Assembly: GCA_016868775.1 (NCBI GenBank)
Contig: VGFT01000002.1
Coordinates: forward strand, 259,830 to 323,829
Origin: Bacteroidota bacterium
Lineage (GTDB): Bacteria > Bacteroidota > Bacteroidia > Chitinophagales > Chitinophagaceae
Reading direction: 5' to 3'
Length of the DNA: 64,000 nucleotides
Shown: piece by piece, positions 52,948-63,600 of the stretch
Layout: every line of letters begins with the position of its first letter
How positions within the stretch are numbered: the first letter of the stretch is position 1
The notes under the pieces: generated by a model
What the model was told of the DNA's origin: nothing
Database searches by the model: none
The model's input: only the letters and a program-made list of their open reading frames with translations
Program-made: the position numbers and the translations under genes

Positions 52948-55900
52948 TCAAAACAAGGCCGTCACCCCTGCCCTACTCAGGTGTACGAACCGGGAACCTC
53001 CAGCTTTTCTACCATCGTATTGAACCGTCAGCTCCAGGTTATTGATAAGGCGCTTGGTGAATCCGAGCGACCAAACCAAGTTCGCTCCGGGCAGCAATCC
53101 CTCCAACATCATGAAGCTCACGGCAGTATTGGCTGGATGCGGATAATCGATGGATTGAAAATTTAGCCTACCCGTTAAACTGCTGCTCTGCCAGCGATTC
53201 CACCGGCTTTCTGCCTGAATGGAATGCGAGATGGAATGTTCCCCGCCAAACTGCAGAATATTTTTCTTTTGACTGAATTTATAGGAGGTCGTAATCCGAA
53301 GTTTGGTGGTTTGTACATAATTCAGGACTGGCTCCAGTGAGTAAAAGCGAATGTTGTAATTCCGGTTGGCAAATTGAGGCGTGAAAAGTCCCTGCTCACC
53401 CGTTTTCCCTATCAATTGAATGGAGACCGAACGGTTCAGGTTCCACCGTGCTTTGGTCTGCCACTCCTCCAGCAAACGACTCTCGTATCCATAGGTCAAA
53501 AGCGCTTTCCCGGCGTTTCGATAATAGATAAGGTCAACACCGGCTATGGCACTGAAACGGTTGTAGGTAATGGTGTGTGTCCAACTCGATTGTTGATTGA
53601 TCAGAGCGGTATCATTGATCGGCTTCCCGATCGGGATTTTTAGGGGACTGCCACCGGCGATTTGTTTTTGGCTCATCAGTAAGGCGGAATTCAATCCCCA
53701 GCGGGCAATGAATTTTCGAAATCCGGACAGGTTTTCACCATGCCAGTAATTACGAGGACTCACCTCGAGCCGATAATTCAAATTGCTGTAGTTGGCTTTC
53801 ACAAACTGATTGGTGGGTGTAAAAATTCGAATGAATTTGGCTTGGTCGGGGAAAATGGCTCGCTCGAACTCGTTCAGTTGCTGAATGCCGTCGTTGTTGT
53901 AATCGATCCAGGCATACTCGCCTTGCCCGGCCGGTACTTCAAAATAGGAAAAATCGCGTCGCTGTTCTTGTCCCGTTCCAGCCTCATACAGCGCATTCCC
54001 TTGCAATAGGCCTTTCCATTCTTTGAAAACGTATTCTACCCGTCCCAGAAAAGAAGATTCACTTTTTTGGCGGGAGACCTGTGGGTTCATGACCTGCAGC
54101 CGACGAAGGTTTAAATTGGCATATAATTGTCGGCGGGGACTACGTTCCAAACTGAGCTGTAAGTTTCCATTCAGACTTCGATCGGCCATTTTCCATTCTT
54201 TTCCAACGGCTCCTCGGTCGGCCCGCGTAAAAAATTGAAGATTCCATCGATTCTTCCACGAATCGGGTGCCCGCCAATAAGCGGTCAACACATCAAAATG
54301 AAACGAATTGAATTGAATCGTATCGGCGGCGCGGTCAAGGATCTGATTTCGTTCGAGCAAATAATTGACTCCCAACCGGGTTTTCCAGAGGGCGTTTAGT
54401 TGTTTAGACAGATCCAGACGGGGACGCAGGAAATCACCTTTCAGGTCAGTCTTGGAAAATTGCGTGCGTGTCCACTGATTATCCAACTGCCAACCTTTCC
54501 ATTCATGTCGGTGGTTCAAAACGGACTGAAATCCATTGTAATCCTTTCCCCGACGATACTGAAGCACCCGGGCGCGAATCATTTGGTTGCGGGAATCGGT
54601 TAGCGTCCATTGACCCTGCAAGATCCGCTCTTGTGCAAATAGGTCTGGGGGGAGGGCGTCCAGTCCCCAATCACGGGTAAATTCAATGCTGCGAAGTCGT
54701 TCCAACGGTCGAAATTTTGTATCTACCCACTCCCCTTCTAATAACACCTCCGATTTCATTTTTTTAAAGCGTTTCCATTCGCGGGCATCAATGAGTTGAA
54801 TTTTCCCGGCCCATCCGCGATCATCTTTTCCTTCCCTACTGGAAAGTGTATTTAAATCGTTGTTGCTGGTGGAGAGTTCTGCTTGCAGGGTTGCATACTT
54901 ATCGATCGTATAGGCTATACCGGCATTCATGATTTGTTGTCGGCGGGGCGCGATCAACAACTGAATGGGTTCATAACGTCCTTGTTTGATGCCTCCCACC
55001 GGGGCGATGTATTTATAAACCTTTCCGTTGGCCCCGTTGAAATCGGGCACATAATTGCCATTCCCCTGCCCCAAGTCGGTGAACGCTAATCGGAAACGGG
55101 CCGTAAGGGGATTGATGGAATAGCGATAGAATGAATCCGTACCGATATAGAACTTTTCGTAAAGAATCTTATCGGCGGCGAATGTGTCTACTTGTGCCGT
55201 GGGATAGAATGCCCGCTGCACGCTGTCGCCTATTTCAGCTAAAAATTGTTTTTGACGCGTATCGAGGGTTTGGTTGATGGGACTATTGCGCGCGTCTGCA
55301 TTGTTAAATGCACCCAGAAAAAATTTCCATTTGGATCCTACAGCGAGGTCTTGTCGGACAAAAAGATTCGAATTCAGGTAATTGCGTTCGGCGTATTCGA
55401 ACTCGACTTGTAGCCGACTGTCTTTGGTGATCATTCGCTTCGGAGTAAACGTAATCTCGACCGTGTTGTAATTGATGACATAATCCTGATCTTCTCCGCG
55501 CTGTATCAACACCCCATCGTAATACACGCGTTCGGAGTTTGCTAACACCACGAAAAAGAATTCCCCGTTCGGTCCCCTGAGTCGATAAGGACCTTGATTG
55601 CCTTCCTGCGGAAGGATCTCTTGGCGAGAAAATTTCCCTTTTGCGATCGAAGCGCTGACAAGCGTTGACGCCTGTACCAAACCGCCCAGATCATAACGGG
55701 TTTGAAAAGAGATACCCTGCATGCGTTTATAGAAACGCAGATAATGCGATCGGGTTTCGCGGATATCAATATCGCCCAAGTGCAATTGCCAGGGATCCTT
55801 TTGGAAGCGGATATAGACCTGATCGAACTCGTTTAGTTGTTGGGTGCTCCCGTCGGGCTGAATGGGTAGATTATTATCGGTGATCGCAGCTTCCAATTGA

Positions 55901-56415
55901 ATGGAGTCACCCAACATGCCGGTGAGTTGCAGGTTCAGGGTGCTGTTGACGACGGCGTCTTGGGCATTTCCAAAACCGATCTGCCTCCCAATGCTTCCAT
56001 CGGCTCGAATATTACTCAGCGAAAGCCCGCTACCTGCTTCTGTTCCGGATGGATTGCCCGCAAAGGGCATAACATAAAACCTGTTTTTTATACTGTCGTA
56101 TCGGTTTCTGGCCTGAATTTGATTGATACCAAACGGGAACACACGGTATTGGATGCGCACACTATCGGAGGGAGGGGGAATGATCCAAAACAAGCGGGCA
56201 CCGACCGATTCAATTCGATATTGATTCGGAGAAACCCCCTCGATGGTCCAACTGCCCGGGACTAAGCTTAGGGTGTCGATCGCCATACTATCCATCCGGG
56301 TAGAGATCACCCGGCTACGGAGATTTGATGCGGGTTTTGTTGCCGGCACAAATTGAGCCTGGCTGTAAAGCGACAGCAATCCAAGGATACCAAAAAGTAA
56401 GATAAAGCGATGCAC
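52948..56415 (-). CDS. Very large outer-membrane or surface protein of unknown function
   Basis: 1155-residue exported protein with a signal peptide (MHRFILLFGILGLLSLYSQA). The first ~400 residues contain strands such as IQLEAAITDNNLPIQ, FDQVYIRFQKDPWQLHLGDID, GPYRLRGPNGEFFFVVLANS and RVYYDGVLIQRGEDQDYVINY. The rest is dominated by alternating aromatic and charged residues typical of an outer-membrane beta-barrel, ending in FVHLSRAGVTALF. I do not recognise a named family. The start codon is GTG at 56415, and it is partly inside a stem-loop (56414-56431). No promoter was found. It faces ychF with no gap between stops. Confidence 0.72.
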   Translation of the reverse strand: MHRFILLFGILGLLSLYSQAQFVPATKPASNLRSRVISTRMDSMAIDTLSLVPGSWTIEGVSPNQYRIESVGARLFWIIPPPSDSVRIQYRVFPFGINQIQARNRYDSIKNRFYVMPFAGNPSGTEAGSGLSLSNIRADGSIGRQIGFGNAQDAVVNSTLNLQLTGMLGDSIQLEAAITDNNLPIQPDGSTQQLNEFDQVYIRFQKDPWQLHLGDIDIRETRSHYLRFYKRMQGISFQTRYDLGGLVQASTLVSASIAKGKFSRQEILPQEGNQGPYRLRGPNGEFFFVVLANSERVYYDGVLIQRGEDQDYVINYNTVEITFTPKRMITKDSRLQVEFEYAERNYLNSNLFVRQDLAVGSKWKFFLGAFNNADARNSPINQTLDTRQKQFLAEIGDSVQRAFYPTAQVDTFAADKILYEKFYIGTDSFYRYSINPLTARFRLAFTDLGQGNGNYVPDFNGANGKVYKYIAPVGGIKQGRYEPIQLLIAPRRQQIMNAGIAYTIDKYATLQAELSTSNNDLNTLSSREGKDDRGWAGKIQLIDAREWKRFKKMKSEVLLEGEWVDTKFRPLERLRSIEFTRDWGLDALPPDLFAQERILQGQWTLTDSRNQMIRARVLQYRRGKDYNGFQSVLNHRHEWKGWQLDNQWTRTQFSKTDLKGDFLRPRLDLSKQLNALWKTRLGVNYLLERNQILDRAADTIQFNSFHFDVLTAYWRAPDSWKNRWNLQFFTRADRGAVGKEWKMADRSLNGNLQLSLERSPRRQLYANLNLRRLQVMNPQVSRQKSESSFLGRVEYVFKEWKGLLQGNALYEAGTGQEQRRDFSYFEVPAGQGEYAWIDYNNDGIQQLNEFERAIFPDQAKFIRIFTPTNQFVKANYSNLNYRLEVSPRNYWHGENLSGFRKFIARWGLNSALLMSQKQIAGGSPLKIPIGKPINDTALINQQSSWTHTITYNRFSAIAGVDLIYYRNAGKALLTYGYESRLLEEWQTKARWNLNRSVSIQLIGKTGEQGLFTPQFANRNYNIRFYSLEPVLNYVQTTKLRITTSYKFSQKKNILQFGGEHSISHSIQAESRWNRWQSSSLTGRLNFQSIDYPHPANTAVSFMMLEGLLPGANLVWSLGFTKRLINNLELTVQYDGRKAGGSRFVHLSRAGVTALF

Positions 56416-56431
56416 GGAGGGGATTCTCCGT
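56414..56431 (-). promoter_or_regulatory. Stem-loop overlapping the GTG start of the large barrel gene
   Basis: ACGGAG / CTCCGT with a 6-nt loop on the minus strand; the 3' arm includes the first two bases of the GTG start codon. It could limit initiation, but might be chance. Confidence 0.35.
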
Positions 56432-56458
56432 AAAATTATCGCTTATTTATCCCATTTG

Positions 56459-58618
56459 CTACTGATGAATGCCTTCCAGCGCCAAAAGGAATGAATACTC
56501 CAATGCCACTTCTTTTAAGTAGTCGAAGCGTCCAGAGGAACCTCCATGGCCTGCCGCCATGTTGGTATGAAGCAGCAAGAGGTTTTTGTCTGTTTTCATG
56601 GTCCTTAACTTGGCTACCCATTTGGCGGGTTCAAAATATTGAACCTGGCTGTCGTGCAGGCCTGCGGTTACCAGTAGATGGGGATATTCCTTTCGCGCTA
56701 CGTTGTCGTAAGGAGAATAGGATTTCATGTAGGTGTAGGCGTCTTTGTCAGCCGGATTCCCCCACTCCGAGTATTCATTAGTTGTTAGCGGGATGCTCGG
56801 ATCAGACATGGTAGTAATTACATCCACAAAAGGTACTTGCGCAATCACACCGTTCCACATACTTGGCTCCAGGTTTACGATGGCTCCCATAAGGAGTCCG
56901 CCGGCACTGCCCCCCATGGCATAGAGATGTCCGGAGCCGGTAAATTTCTCCGACAATAAATATTTTCCGCAATCGATGTAGTCGTAAAACGTATTTTTCT
57001 TTTTCAGGAGTTTTCCGTCCTCATACCAAGAACGACCCATTTCTTGCCCCCCCCGAACATGCGCAATGGCATAAACAAAACCACGGTCCAACAAGCTCAG
57101 TCGGTTTGAAGAGAAGCTTGCATCCATACTCGCTCCGTAGGACCCGTAGGCATACAATAAACAGGGTGCCGTACCATCCAAACGGGTTCCTTTTTTGTAG
57201 ACGATGGAAAGGGGTACGCGCGCCCCATCCCGAGCGGTCAAAAACCGTCTTTCGGTTACATAGTTTTTTCGATCAAATCCGCCCAGAACCTTTTGTTGTT
57301 TCCGGAGTTCTTTTTTACGAGGAGCAACCGAATAGTCATAGGTGCTGTTCGGCGTGGTTAAGGATGTATACTGGTACCGAAACGTGGCACTGTTGTAATC
57401 CGGTGTATTTCCGGCATATGCCAGATAGGCCGGCTCACCAAAATCTAGGTAATGCTCTTTTCCCGATGGCATTTCCCGAATTCGCATTTGGAGAAGACCT
57501 TCCTTTCGTTCGGTGATCACCCAAAAATTACGAAACGCATCGATCCCTTCCAGCAGCACATCGGGTCTGTTGCCAATTCGTTCGGTCCAGTTTTCACGTG
57601 TTGTTTTGTCAAGCGGACAACTCATCAACCGAAAATTCTTTGCCTCCCAGTTGGTGGCAACCAGAAACTCCCCTTCCCAATGCTCCACGCTGTACAAAAC
57701 ATCTTTCATTCGGGGCTGAAATACCTGAAACGAGCCGGTGGGATTGTCGGCCGCGAGCAAACGGCATTCGCTGGACAGAATGCCAGCCGATGTAATCAGT
57801 AGGAACTTATTGGAACGGGTCTTACTAATATAAATGTAATTGGTTAGATTGGTCTCTGTGTAAACCGTTACATCTTGATTCTCGGATGAATTGAGTTGGT
57901 GTCGACGGATCTTTTCCGACAAGAGAGTAACAGGGTTGTTGGAAGTGTAGAAGATGTATTTACTCTCGGCCGACCAAACCGGATCCCCTGCCGTTCCGGT
58001 AATCTTTTCCGATAACATCCCTCCTGTTTTCAAATTCTTGATATAAATCGTGTATTGTCTGCGGGAGACTTCATCCACGCCGTAAGCCAGCCATTGGTTA
58101 TCGGGACTGACCGTCAACCCCCTGACCGAAAAATATCCTTTCCCCTCTGCCATTTTATCCACGTCCAACAACAACTCTTCTTGCCCCCCGGGCGCCAGCG
58201 ATTTTCGGTAATATTGGTAGTACTGCTTCCCTTCCTGCGTTTTACTGTAGTAGCTGTAGCCGTTATCGGTTACAGGCACCGACTCGTCCTTTTCCTGAAT
58301 GCGACCCCGCATTTCCCGGATGAGGTTCTGCTGAAAATCCTTTGTTCCGGCCATCATCGTGTCCAGATAAGCATTTTCGGCTTGGAGGTATTCGACAACG
58401 TTGCTACTATCGGGACCATTTTTAAAGAAATCGTTCATCCAGTAATAATCATCCACCAGCGTGTCGCCATGCTGAACGAACGTCCGGGGCTTTTTCATGG
58501 CAACAGGTGCCGATACGTCCTCCGGCCAAGGGTGGGGTTCGCGTTTCATGGTTTTGGTTTGACAGGCGGCAAAAACGAGTAATACCCAGAGTGCCGCGAA
58601 TGGAAAGATCTTTTTCAT
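56459..58618 (-). CDS. S9 family prolyl oligopeptidase-type lipoprotein
   Basis: 719-residue serine peptidase of the prolyl oligopeptidase / oligopeptidase B family. The signal peptide ends in a lipobox (VFAACQTK), so it is probably a surface or periplasmic lipoprotein. The catalytic triad is Ser571 (GGSAGG), Asp656 (LHDSQVQ) and His691 (GHGGSSGRF). The N-terminal half is a beta-propeller domain (WLAYGVDEVSRRQYTIYIKNL). It lies downstream of the sdhB terminator on the same strand; no separate promoter is visible. Confidence 0.93.
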   Translation of the reverse strand: MKKIFPFAALWVLLVFAACQTKTMKREPHPWPEDVSAPVAMKKPRTFVQHGDTLVDDYYWMNDFFKNGPDSSNVVEYLQAENAYLDTMMAGTKDFQQNLIREMRGRIQEKDESVPVTDNGYSYYSKTQEGKQYYQYYRKSLAPGGQEELLLDVDKMAEGKGYFSVRGLTVSPDNQWLAYGVDEVSRRQYTIYIKNLKTGGMLSEKITGTAGDPVWSAESKYIFYTSNNPVTLLSEKIRRHQLNSSENQDVTVYTETNLTNYIYISKTRSNKFLLITSAGILSSECRLLAADNPTGSFQVFQPRMKDVLYSVEHWEGEFLVATNWEAKNFRLMSCPLDKTTRENWTERIGNRPDVLLEGIDAFRNFWVITERKEGLLQMRIREMPSGKEHYLDFGEPAYLAYAGNTPDYNSATFRYQYTSLTTPNSTYDYSVAPRKKELRKQQKVLGGFDRKNYVTERRFLTARDGARVPLSIVYKKGTRLDGTAPCLLYAYGSYGASMDASFSSNRLSLLDRGFVYAIAHVRGGQEMGRSWYEDGKLLKKKNTFYDYIDCGKYLLSEKFTGSGHLYAMGGSAGGLLMGAIVNLEPSMWNGVIAQVPFVDVITTMSDPSIPLTTNEYSEWGNPADKDAYTYMKSYSPYDNVARKEYPHLLVTAGLHDSQVQYFEPAKWVAKLRTMKTDKNLLLLHTNMAAGHGGSSGRFDYLKEVALEYSFLLALEGIHQ

Positions 58619-58634
58619 GTTTTAATTATTAAAA

Positions 58635-58655
58635 AAGCCTGCTCCAGGCAGGCTT
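58635..58655 (-). terminator. Intrinsic terminator of the sdhCAB operon
   Basis: Stem AAGCCTGC / GCAGGCTT with a 5-nt loop, followed on the minus strand by a T-run (58636-58631). It lies 10 nt after the sdhB stop and before the S9 peptidase. Confidence 0.85.
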
Positions 58656-58665
58656 AGGGTTTTAA

Positions 58666-59427
58666 TCAATCGTCTGACAAGCCAGTCATCATATATTCAC
58701 GATTCAGCCGGGCGATGTTTTCGATGGATATGCCTTTGGGACAAACCGCCTCACAGGCTCCTGTATTGGTACAGGCGCCGAAACCTTCTTTATCCATTTG
58801 CGCAACCATGTTCATCGACCTGGTTTTTCGCTCCGGAGAACCTTGTGGCAACAAGGCCAGGTGTGAAACCTTAGCCGATACAAAAAGCATTGCGGAGGAA
58901 TTCTTACAGGCGGCCACGCAGGCACCACAACCGATACATGCAGCTGCGGCAAAGGCTGCATCGGCATGATCTTTCTCCACTGCAATCGCGTTGGCATCCA
59001 CCGCACTTCCTGTATTTACCGAGATATAACCGCCGGCCTGAATGATCCGGTCAAATGCGGAGCGATCTACCATCAGGTCTTTGATGACCGGAAACGCATT
59101 GGCACGCCAGGGCTCAACGGTGATGGTATCACCATCCTGATAGGCACGCATATGCAGTTGACAGGTAGTATTTTTTTGCCAGGGTCCGTGAGGTCGACCG
59201 TTAATATACATCGAGCACATGCCACAAATACCTTCACGGCAATCGTGGTCGAATGCCACCGGATCTTTTCCCTCTTTGATGAGTTGCTCATTCAATACAT
59301 CGATCATCTCCAAAAAGGACATCTCGGAGGAGATGTTCTTGACCGGATAGGTCTCAAAACGACCGGGCGTTTGCGTGTTTTGCTGCCGCCAGATCTTGAG
59401 CGTGAGATTCATGGTATAGTGTTCCAT
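58666..59427 (-). CDS. sdhB: Succinate dehydrogenase iron-sulfur subunit
   Basis: 253-residue Fe-S subunit passing electrons from the flavoprotein to the membrane anchor. The [2Fe-2S] motif is [19 protein letters not shown]; the two further clusters use [11 protein letters not shown] and [14 protein letters not shown]. The start at 59427 ([15 protein letters not shown]) may instead be the internal ATG at 59412. It follows sdhA by 17 nt in the sdhCAB operon. Confidence 0.96.
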   Translation of the reverse strand: MEHYTMNLTLKIWRQQNTQTPGRFETYPVKNISSEMSFLEMIDVLNEQLIKEGKDPVAFDHDCREGICGMCSMYINGRPHGPWQKNTTCQLHMRAYQDGDTITVEPWRANAFPVIKDLMVDRSAFDRIIQAGGYISVNTGSAVDANAIAVEKDHADAAFAAAACIGCGACVAACKNSSAMLFVSAKVSHLALLPQGSPERKTRSMNMVAQMDKEGFGACTNTGACEAVCPKGISIENIARLNREYMMTGLSDD

Positions 59428-59444
59428 CTCGTTGTTTTTTCTGC

Positions 59445-61436
59445 TTATTTATAACTCCGTTGAGAAGGTTTAGCGACTTCAAACGTGAGGGGTTCCTTGT
59501 GGAGCGCCCACTGGTGTTCCGCCTTGTGCTCCCAGGCCGCAACATAGGAGAATTGTTCGTCGTTTCGAAGTGCTTCCCCCTCATCCGTTTGACTTTCCTC
59601 GCGAAAATGACCTCCGCAACTCTCGGTTCGATCCAACGCATCTAGGCACATCAGTTCGCCGAGTTCGATGAAATCAGCCACTCGGCCTGCCTTATCCAGT
59701 TCCGGATTCATGCCATTAACAATTCCGGGGATGCGTACATCTGACCAGAATTCTTTTTTCAGGGCTTGGATCTCGGCAATGGCCTCTTTCAACCCTTTTT
59801 CACTTCTTGCCATGCCACATTTGTCCCAAATGATCTTTCCCAGTCTTTTGTGAAAACTTTCCACAGTTTGTTTTCCCTGTATGCCCATCAGCTTTGCGAT
59901 TCGATCGGCGGCTGATTGTTCTGCCTCCACAAAAGCCGGGTGATCGGTAGCGATCGCTTTTAAGGCAATGTCATCGGCCAGGTAATTTCCAAGGGTGTAA
60001 GGGATCACGAAGTACCCGTCAGCCAGTCCTTGCATCAATGCAGAAGCCCCCAATCGGTTGGCTCCATGGTCGCTGAAATTGGCTTCTCCGAGGGCATACA
60101 AGCCTTTTACGGAGGTCATCAGTTCATAATCAACCCAAAGTCCGCCCATGGTATAGTGAACCGCCGGATAAATCCGCATGGGTACTTCGTAGGGGTTTTC
60201 GCCTGTGATCTTTTCGTACATGTCGAACAAATTGCCATACTCCTCTTTCACCACTTCTTTTCCGAGGCGGATCAGCGTGTCGGTATCGGGATTTTGAATG
60301 CCCAGTTTATTGGCCTCTGCCCGACCGTATTTGTTGATCAAATTGTACTTGAAATCCAGGTAAACGGCTTGTCCGGTTGTTCCCACGCCATAGCCGGCGT
60401 CGCAGCGTTCTTTAGCGGCTCGGGAGGCCACGTCACGGGGCACCAGATTTCCGAAAGCCGGATAGCGACGTTCCAGATAGTAGTCTCTTTCGTCCTCGGG
60501 AATGTCGTTGGGCTTGCGTTTATCTCCTTTTTGCTTGGGTACCCAAATACGTCCATCGTTTCGTAGCGATTCGGACATCAAGGTCAATTTTGACTGATGG
60601 TCGCCACTTACCGGTATACACGTGGGGTGAATTTGTGTAAAGCAGGGATTTCCAAAAAAGGCCCCTTTTTTATGTGCTTTCCAAGCAGCGGTCACGTTGC
60701 TACCCATGGCATTGGTCGAAAGATAAAATACGTTGCCGTATCCGCCGGTGCACAGTAGAACGGCGTGGCCGAAATGTCTTTCCAACTCACCCGTCACCAG
60801 ATTGCGACAAATGATTCCGCGGGCTTTTCCGTCGATCACCACGACTTCCAACATTTCATGACGGCTGTGCATAGTTACGTTGCCCAAGGCAACCTGACGC
60901 TCCAGCGCCTGATAGGCACCGATCAACAGTTGCTGTCCGGTTTGTCCGGCCGCATAGAAAGTACGTTTAACCTGCGTACCTCCAAAAGATCGGTTATTGA
61001 GCAATCCGCCATAATCACGGGCGAAAGGAACTCCTTGAGCCACACATTGGTCGATGATGTTGACACTGACCTCGGCCAGGCGATGCACGTTAGCTTCTCG
61101 CGCTCGGTAATCGCCCCCCTTGATTGTATCATAAAAAAGACGAAATACTGAATCGCCGTCGTTCTGATAATTCTTGGCTGCGTTAATGCCCCCTTGTGCG
61201 GCAATCGAGTGTGCACGGCGCGGAGAGTCCTGAAAGCAAAAGGCCTTGACTTTATATCCCAACTCACCAAGTGAGGCCGCTGCGGAGGCGCCGGCCAGTC
61301 CGGTGCCAACAACAATGACCTCTAGTTTTCTTTTATTGGCAGGATTGACGAGCTTGCAGTGGCCCTTGTAGTAGTTCCATTTCTGTTCGAGCAGTCCTGC
61401 AGGTATTTTAGCGTCCAACATGGAGTTCATTTTCAA
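59445..61436 (-). CDS. sdhA: Succinate dehydrogenase/fumarate reductase flavoprotein
   Basis: 663-residue flavoprotein. The FAD site includes [17 protein letters not shown] and the covalent-flavin histidine region [17 protein letters not shown]. The active-site segments [33 protein letters not shown] and [18 protein letters not shown] are present, as in the Bacteroidota and Bacillus-type enzyme that works with a single diheme cytochrome b. sdhC is 16 nt upstream and sdhB 17 nt downstream. Confidence 0.96.
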   Translation of the reverse strand: MKMNSMLDAKIPAGLLEQKWNYYKGHCKLVNPANKRKLEVIVVGTGLAGASAAASLGELGYKVKAFCFQDSPRRAHSIAAQGGINAAKNYQNDGDSVFRLFYDTIKGGDYRAREANVHRLAEVSVNIIDQCVAQGVPFARDYGGLLNNRSFGGTQVKRTFYAAGQTGQQLLIGAYQALERQVALGNVTMHSRHEMLEVVVIDGKARGIICRNLVTGELERHFGHAVLLCTGGYGNVFYLSTNAMGSNVTAAWKAHKKGAFFGNPCFTQIHPTCIPVSGDHQSKLTLMSESLRNDGRIWVPKQKGDKRKPNDIPEDERDYYLERRYPAFGNLVPRDVASRAAKERCDAGYGVGTTGQAVYLDFKYNLINKYGRAEANKLGIQNPDTDTLIRLGKEVVKEEYGNLFDMYEKITGENPYEVPMRIYPAVHYTMGGLWVDYELMTSVKGLYALGEANFSDHGANRLGASALMQGLADGYFVIPYTLGNYLADDIALKAIATDHPAFVEAEQSAADRIAKLMGIQGKQTVESFHKRLGKIIWDKCGMARSEKGLKEAIAEIQALKKEFWSDVRIPGIVNGMNPELDKAGRVADFIELGELMCLDALDRTESCGGHFREESQTDEGEALRNDEQFSYVAAWEHKAEHQWALHKEPLTFEVAKPSQRSYK

Positions 61437-61452
61437 GTTAAGAGTGAATCAT

Positions 61453-62139
61453 TCATTTTACCCATCCCATGTACATGCTGATGGGCATGAGGGCAAAAGC
61501 GGTACATACAACAAGTGAAAAAACTAAACCGGTATTTTCAATAAAAGCAAGGTATCTGGGATTGGTAACGCCCAACGTTCGAAAAGCACTTTGGAAACCG
61601 TGCAACAAGTGCCAAAAAAGAGAAATACAGCCCAAAGTGTAGAGCCCAACCACCAGCGGATTGTTTTGAAAGACAGTCAGCATCTCGCGATACAGATCGT
61701 GATACTGTTTTCCGTCGATCGTAACGGCATCGAGTCCCGTAATTCGGCTGGGTACCCAGAAATGGTTGATGTGCATGACCAAGAAAAGAAAAAGCAGGGT
61801 TCCCAGGATGCCCATGCTGCGGCTGTACCACTTGCTTCCCTGGTTTCCCATCGATACGGCATAGCCTTGTTTGCGCTTCGATCGGTTTTGCCATTCGAGC
61901 ATCCATCCTTGGATCATATGCAACAGAAAACCGGCGAACAAGCCCACCTCCAAGATCCGCGGAACGGCATTGGATCCCATAAAATGGGCCGCCCGGTTGA
62001 ACATCTCTCCATTGTCCATTGCCCAAATACAGGCATTGAGACCCACGTGTACGATCAGGAAAAGGACCAGGAAAATTCCGGTTAGTCCCATTACCCATTT
62101 CTTTCCAACCGAAGAAGTGAAAATTTCAGACCATTTCAT
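61453..62139 (-). CDS. sdhC: Succinate dehydrogenase cytochrome b subunit
   Basis: 228-residue membrane anchor with five hydrophobic helices (for example KKWVMGLTGIFLVLFLIVH, ILEVGLFAGFLLHMIQGWM, GILGTLLFLFLVMHINHFW). The several histidines in helices fit a diheme cytochrome b of the B. subtilis-like single-anchor type; no sdhD is present. Promoter TAATTTTG lies 28 nt upstream. First gene of the sdhCAB operon. Confidence 0.93.
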   Translation of the reverse strand: MKWSEIFTSSVGKKWVMGLTGIFLVLFLIVHVGLNACIWAMDNGEMFNRAAHFMGSNAVPRILEVGLFAGFLLHMIQGWMLEWQNRSKRKQGYAVSMGNQGSKWYSRSMGILGTLLFLFLVMHINHFWVPSRITGLDAVTIDGKQYHDLYREMLTVFQNNPLVVGLYTLGCISLFWHLLHGFQSAFRTLGVTNPRYLAFIENTGLVFSLVVCTAFALMPISMYMGWVK

Positions 62140-62167
62140 AGAAGCAATTTTTTTCAGTACAACAGGG

Positions 62168-62175
62168 CAAAATTA
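62168..62175 (-). promoter_or_regulatory. -7 promoter element TAATTTTG of the sdhCAB operon
   Basis: Exact TAnnTTTG match on the minus strand, 28 nt before the sdhC start. Confidence 0.55.
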
Positions 62176-62210
62176 CGGTCGGAAATCCAAATAACTCGTC
62201 CGAAAACCGA

Positions 62211-62777
62211 TTATTCGAGACGGGGCAATTCAAATTCGGCTTTTAATTTTCGGAATAAATGGATGGGCTTAAAATTTCGCCAGTCGAGCTGTTCTCGAAG
62301 GGGCAAAAATCGATCCAGTCCCGCTTGTTCAAATTCATTGCGGGATGCTTCGGGCATATTTAAACAGACGACCCAGCCGCCCAATTCGGCCAGTTCCTCA
62401 GCCAGCTCCTCGTAATAATCGGAGATATCACTGTGAAAATTCAGTACGTTCTCTGCGATGAGGATGAAGGAACGGATCCCTTCGGACTCAAAGGGCTCCA
62501 GCACCTCCCGTTTCAAGGTCATGATGTCGTTTTCCACTGCATCATTCCACTCCCCGATCAGCTCCAAGATCACATATCTTTCCTCGTAATCAGCGATCAG
62601 CACTTTGCCATATAAGGTTTTGCTACCGAGGTCATCCCACTGCGGATGGATATAGAAATTATAAATGGTGTGTGAATATTCGAACTCCGAATGCTGTCGG
62701 CCATAAAAAGGCGAGCGGGGGTCTGCTTCGCTCACATATTGATGTTGCCAGTTGTAAAAGGGTTCAAGGGCGTGCAT
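62211..62777 (-). CDS. Conserved hypothetical cytosolic protein
   Basis: 188-residue soluble protein, acidic in the middle (EELAEELAELGGW), with no signal peptide and no motif I recognise. Features: MHALEPFYNWQHQYVSEADP at the start, EFEYSHTIYNFYIHPQWDD and YVILELIGEWNDAVEND. The 14-bp overlap with murQ and the shared strand place it in the BadF-murQ operon. Function unknown; context hints at cell-wall sugar recycling, but weakly. Confidence 0.78.
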   Translation of the reverse strand: MHALEPFYNWQHQYVSEADPRSPFYGRQHSEFEYSHTIYNFYIHPQWDDLGSKTLYGKVLIADYEERYVILELIGEWNDAVENDIMTLKREVLEPFESEGIRSFILIAENVLNFHSDISDYYEELAEELAELGGWVVCLNMPEASRNEFEQAGLDRFLPLREQLDWRNFKPIHLFRKLKAEFELPRLE

Positions 62778-63594
62778 CTTCGTTTGGTATCGCTTCCATG
62801 GCCTTTTTAACGCTGCCGTGTTTTAGCAACAAGACGCGGGCCTGGTCATAGTCCTGAATGTTTCTTTTTTCCATGAGCATGCGGGTACCCCGGTCGAGTA
62901 GTTTATCGTTGACCAGTTGCATGTTCACCATCCGATTGTCCTCTACCCGGCCCAGCTGGATCATCAGCGTGGTGGAAATCATGTTCAATACCAGTTTTTG
63001 AGCCGTTCCGCTTTTCATCCGGGTGCTGCCGGTAATGAACTCCGGACCCACGATCACGTCGATGGGATGTTCGGCGGCCTGGCTGACCGGCGAGTCGGGA
63101 TTGCAACAGATGCTGGCGGTCAATAGTCCCTTTTCTCTGGCCTTATTGAGTGCCCCGATCACATAGGGCGTGGTGCCACTGGCGGCAATGCCAATCAAAA
63201 TATCTTTCTCGGTTGGATGATGCAGCTGAAGATCTTTCCAGCCCTGTTCGGGATCGTCCTCCGCATGCTCTACCGCACGGGTAATGGCTTTTTCACCTCC
63301 GGCAATCAGCCCAATCACCAATCCATATGGAACCCCAAAAGTAGGCGGACACTCACTGGCATCCACAATACCTAAACGACCACTGGTGCCCGCTCCGATA
63401 TAAAAAAGCCTGCCCCCCGCCAACATTTTATCGGCAGCGGCCTCAATGAAAAGCGTTAACTGGGGAATGACTTTTGCCACCGACGCGGCAACCGTTCTGT
63501 CTTCTTCATTGATTCCATTTAGCAAATCCGGTATGGATTGCTGTTCCAAATACCGGTGCTTACTGGGTGATTCCGTAATGCGTTCAAATGCCAT
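62764..63594 (-). CDS. murQ: N-acetylmuramic acid 6-phosphate etherase
   Basis: Cleaves the lactyl ether of MurNAc-6-P in peptidoglycan recycling. 276 residues, SIS-domain enzyme. Motifs: YIGAGTSGRLGIVDASECPPTFG (two parts, sugar-phosphate loop), GIAASGTTPYVIGAL and EFITGSTRMKSGTAQKL. It follows the BadF-type kinase gene by 6 nt, a pairing common in Bacteroidota. Confidence 0.96.
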   Translation of the reverse strand: MAFERITESPSKHRYLEQQSIPDLLNGINEEDRTVAASVAKVIPQLTLFIEAAADKMLAGGRLFYIGAGTSGRLGIVDASECPPTFGVPYGLVIGLIAGGEKAITRAVEHAEDDPEQGWKDLQLHHPTEKDILIGIAASGTTPYVIGALNKAREKGLLTASICCNPDSPVSQAAEHPIDVIVGPEFITGSTRMKSGTAQKLVLNMISTTLMIQLGRVEDNRMVNMQLVNDKLLDRGTRMLMEKRNIQDYDQARVLLLKHGSVKKAMEAIPNEDARP

Positions 63595-63600
63595 GGCTGC

